In this document: in pieces, positions 14,834 through 14,960 of the stretch
Layout: each line of letters opens with the position of its first letter
Position numbering within the stretch: position 1 is the first letter of the stretch
NCBI GenBank assembly: GCA_026770585.1
Contig: MU646752.1
Location: 57,934-72,893 of the forward strand
DNA length: 14,960 bases
DNA from: Baffinella frigidus
Lineage: Eukaryota > Cryptophyceae > Cryptomonadales > Baffinellaceae
Direction: 5' to 3'
Program-made: the position numbers and the translations under genes
The notes under the pieces: model-generated
Database searches by the model: none
What the model saw: only the letters and a program-made list of their open reading frames with translations
What the model was told of the DNA's origin: nothing

Positions 14834-14960
14834 TTGGTGCTGGGACTAGATCGGGTCGGGGTTGAGTATGTGCTTTTCCACAGGGCATAGACTCTCAGGG
14901 TTTATCCCTGGTGAAATTTACTACGGGTGGAATATCCCAACCTGGTAAACTTCGGGTGGC
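14834..14960. other. Unassigned right edge
   Basis: No gene or repeat is recognised in the last bases of the window. Confidence 0.4.

Noticed and set aside
1-14960. tRNA or rRNA genes
   Set aside because: No cloverleaf with a T-loop GTTCRA context or rRNA-like sequence was noticed on either strand. A tRNAscan-SE and Rfam search would settle this.

Overview
This is eukaryotic nuclear DNA, most likely from near a chromosome end. The evidence is: multi-exon genes with GT..AG introns; degenerate plant-type telomere repeats (CCCTAAA/TTTAGGG) in two blocks; GC-rich coding sequence with many simple repeats; and a dense population of short foldback elements. The two recognisable genes are a BET/GTE-type bromodomain gene and the cytosolic ribosomal protein L12 (uL11) gene. 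The telomere repeat type and the bromodomain sequence (FAADVRLTF, typical of plant GTE proteins) suit a green-lineage alga, but other protists share this telomere repeat, so the organism is inferred only broadly.

Left part (about 570-3300, minus strand): a bromodomain gene can be rebuilt from three exons (3297-2935, 1541-1464, 795 to about 574). All three join in phase 0 and together give a complete bromodomain with its acetyl-lysine-binding Asn. Intron 1 holds a TTTAGGG block, a (CT)n tract, 22-bp tandem repeats, a foldback element and a decayed second copy of exon 2. A CCCTAAA block lies just past the gene's 3' end.

Centre (3234-7310): the gene's first 21 codons and about 680 bp of upstream DNA occur again as a near-identical inverted copy (3234-3978 versus 6111-6845, about 2.1 kb apart). 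A third, more decayed copy follows head-to-tail (about 6856-7310). The copies at 6782 and beyond start a bromodomain reading frame that soon ends. All three copies keep a hairpin with two CACGTG boxes.

Repeat field (about 7310-11170): no gene is recognised. The DNA is built of TA-flanked foldback elements (CAGGGG...CCCCTG ends), a 146-bp inverted repeat pair, paired palindromes and (GA)n. A small palindromic core, CCTACNGTAGG, recurs in elements whose ends differ.

Right part (11241-14960): the RPL12 gene is intact on the minus strand in six exons (165 codons, the usual family length). It has an AATAAA signal after the stop and a telomere-like box just before the start. A possible divergent plus-strand gene begins at 13959 and runs into another foldback element. 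Nothing here forms a clear multi-gene system. The notable point is how telomere-like DNA, exon duplication and promoter inversion have built up in and around one chromatin-reader gene while a housekeeping gene nearby stays intact.
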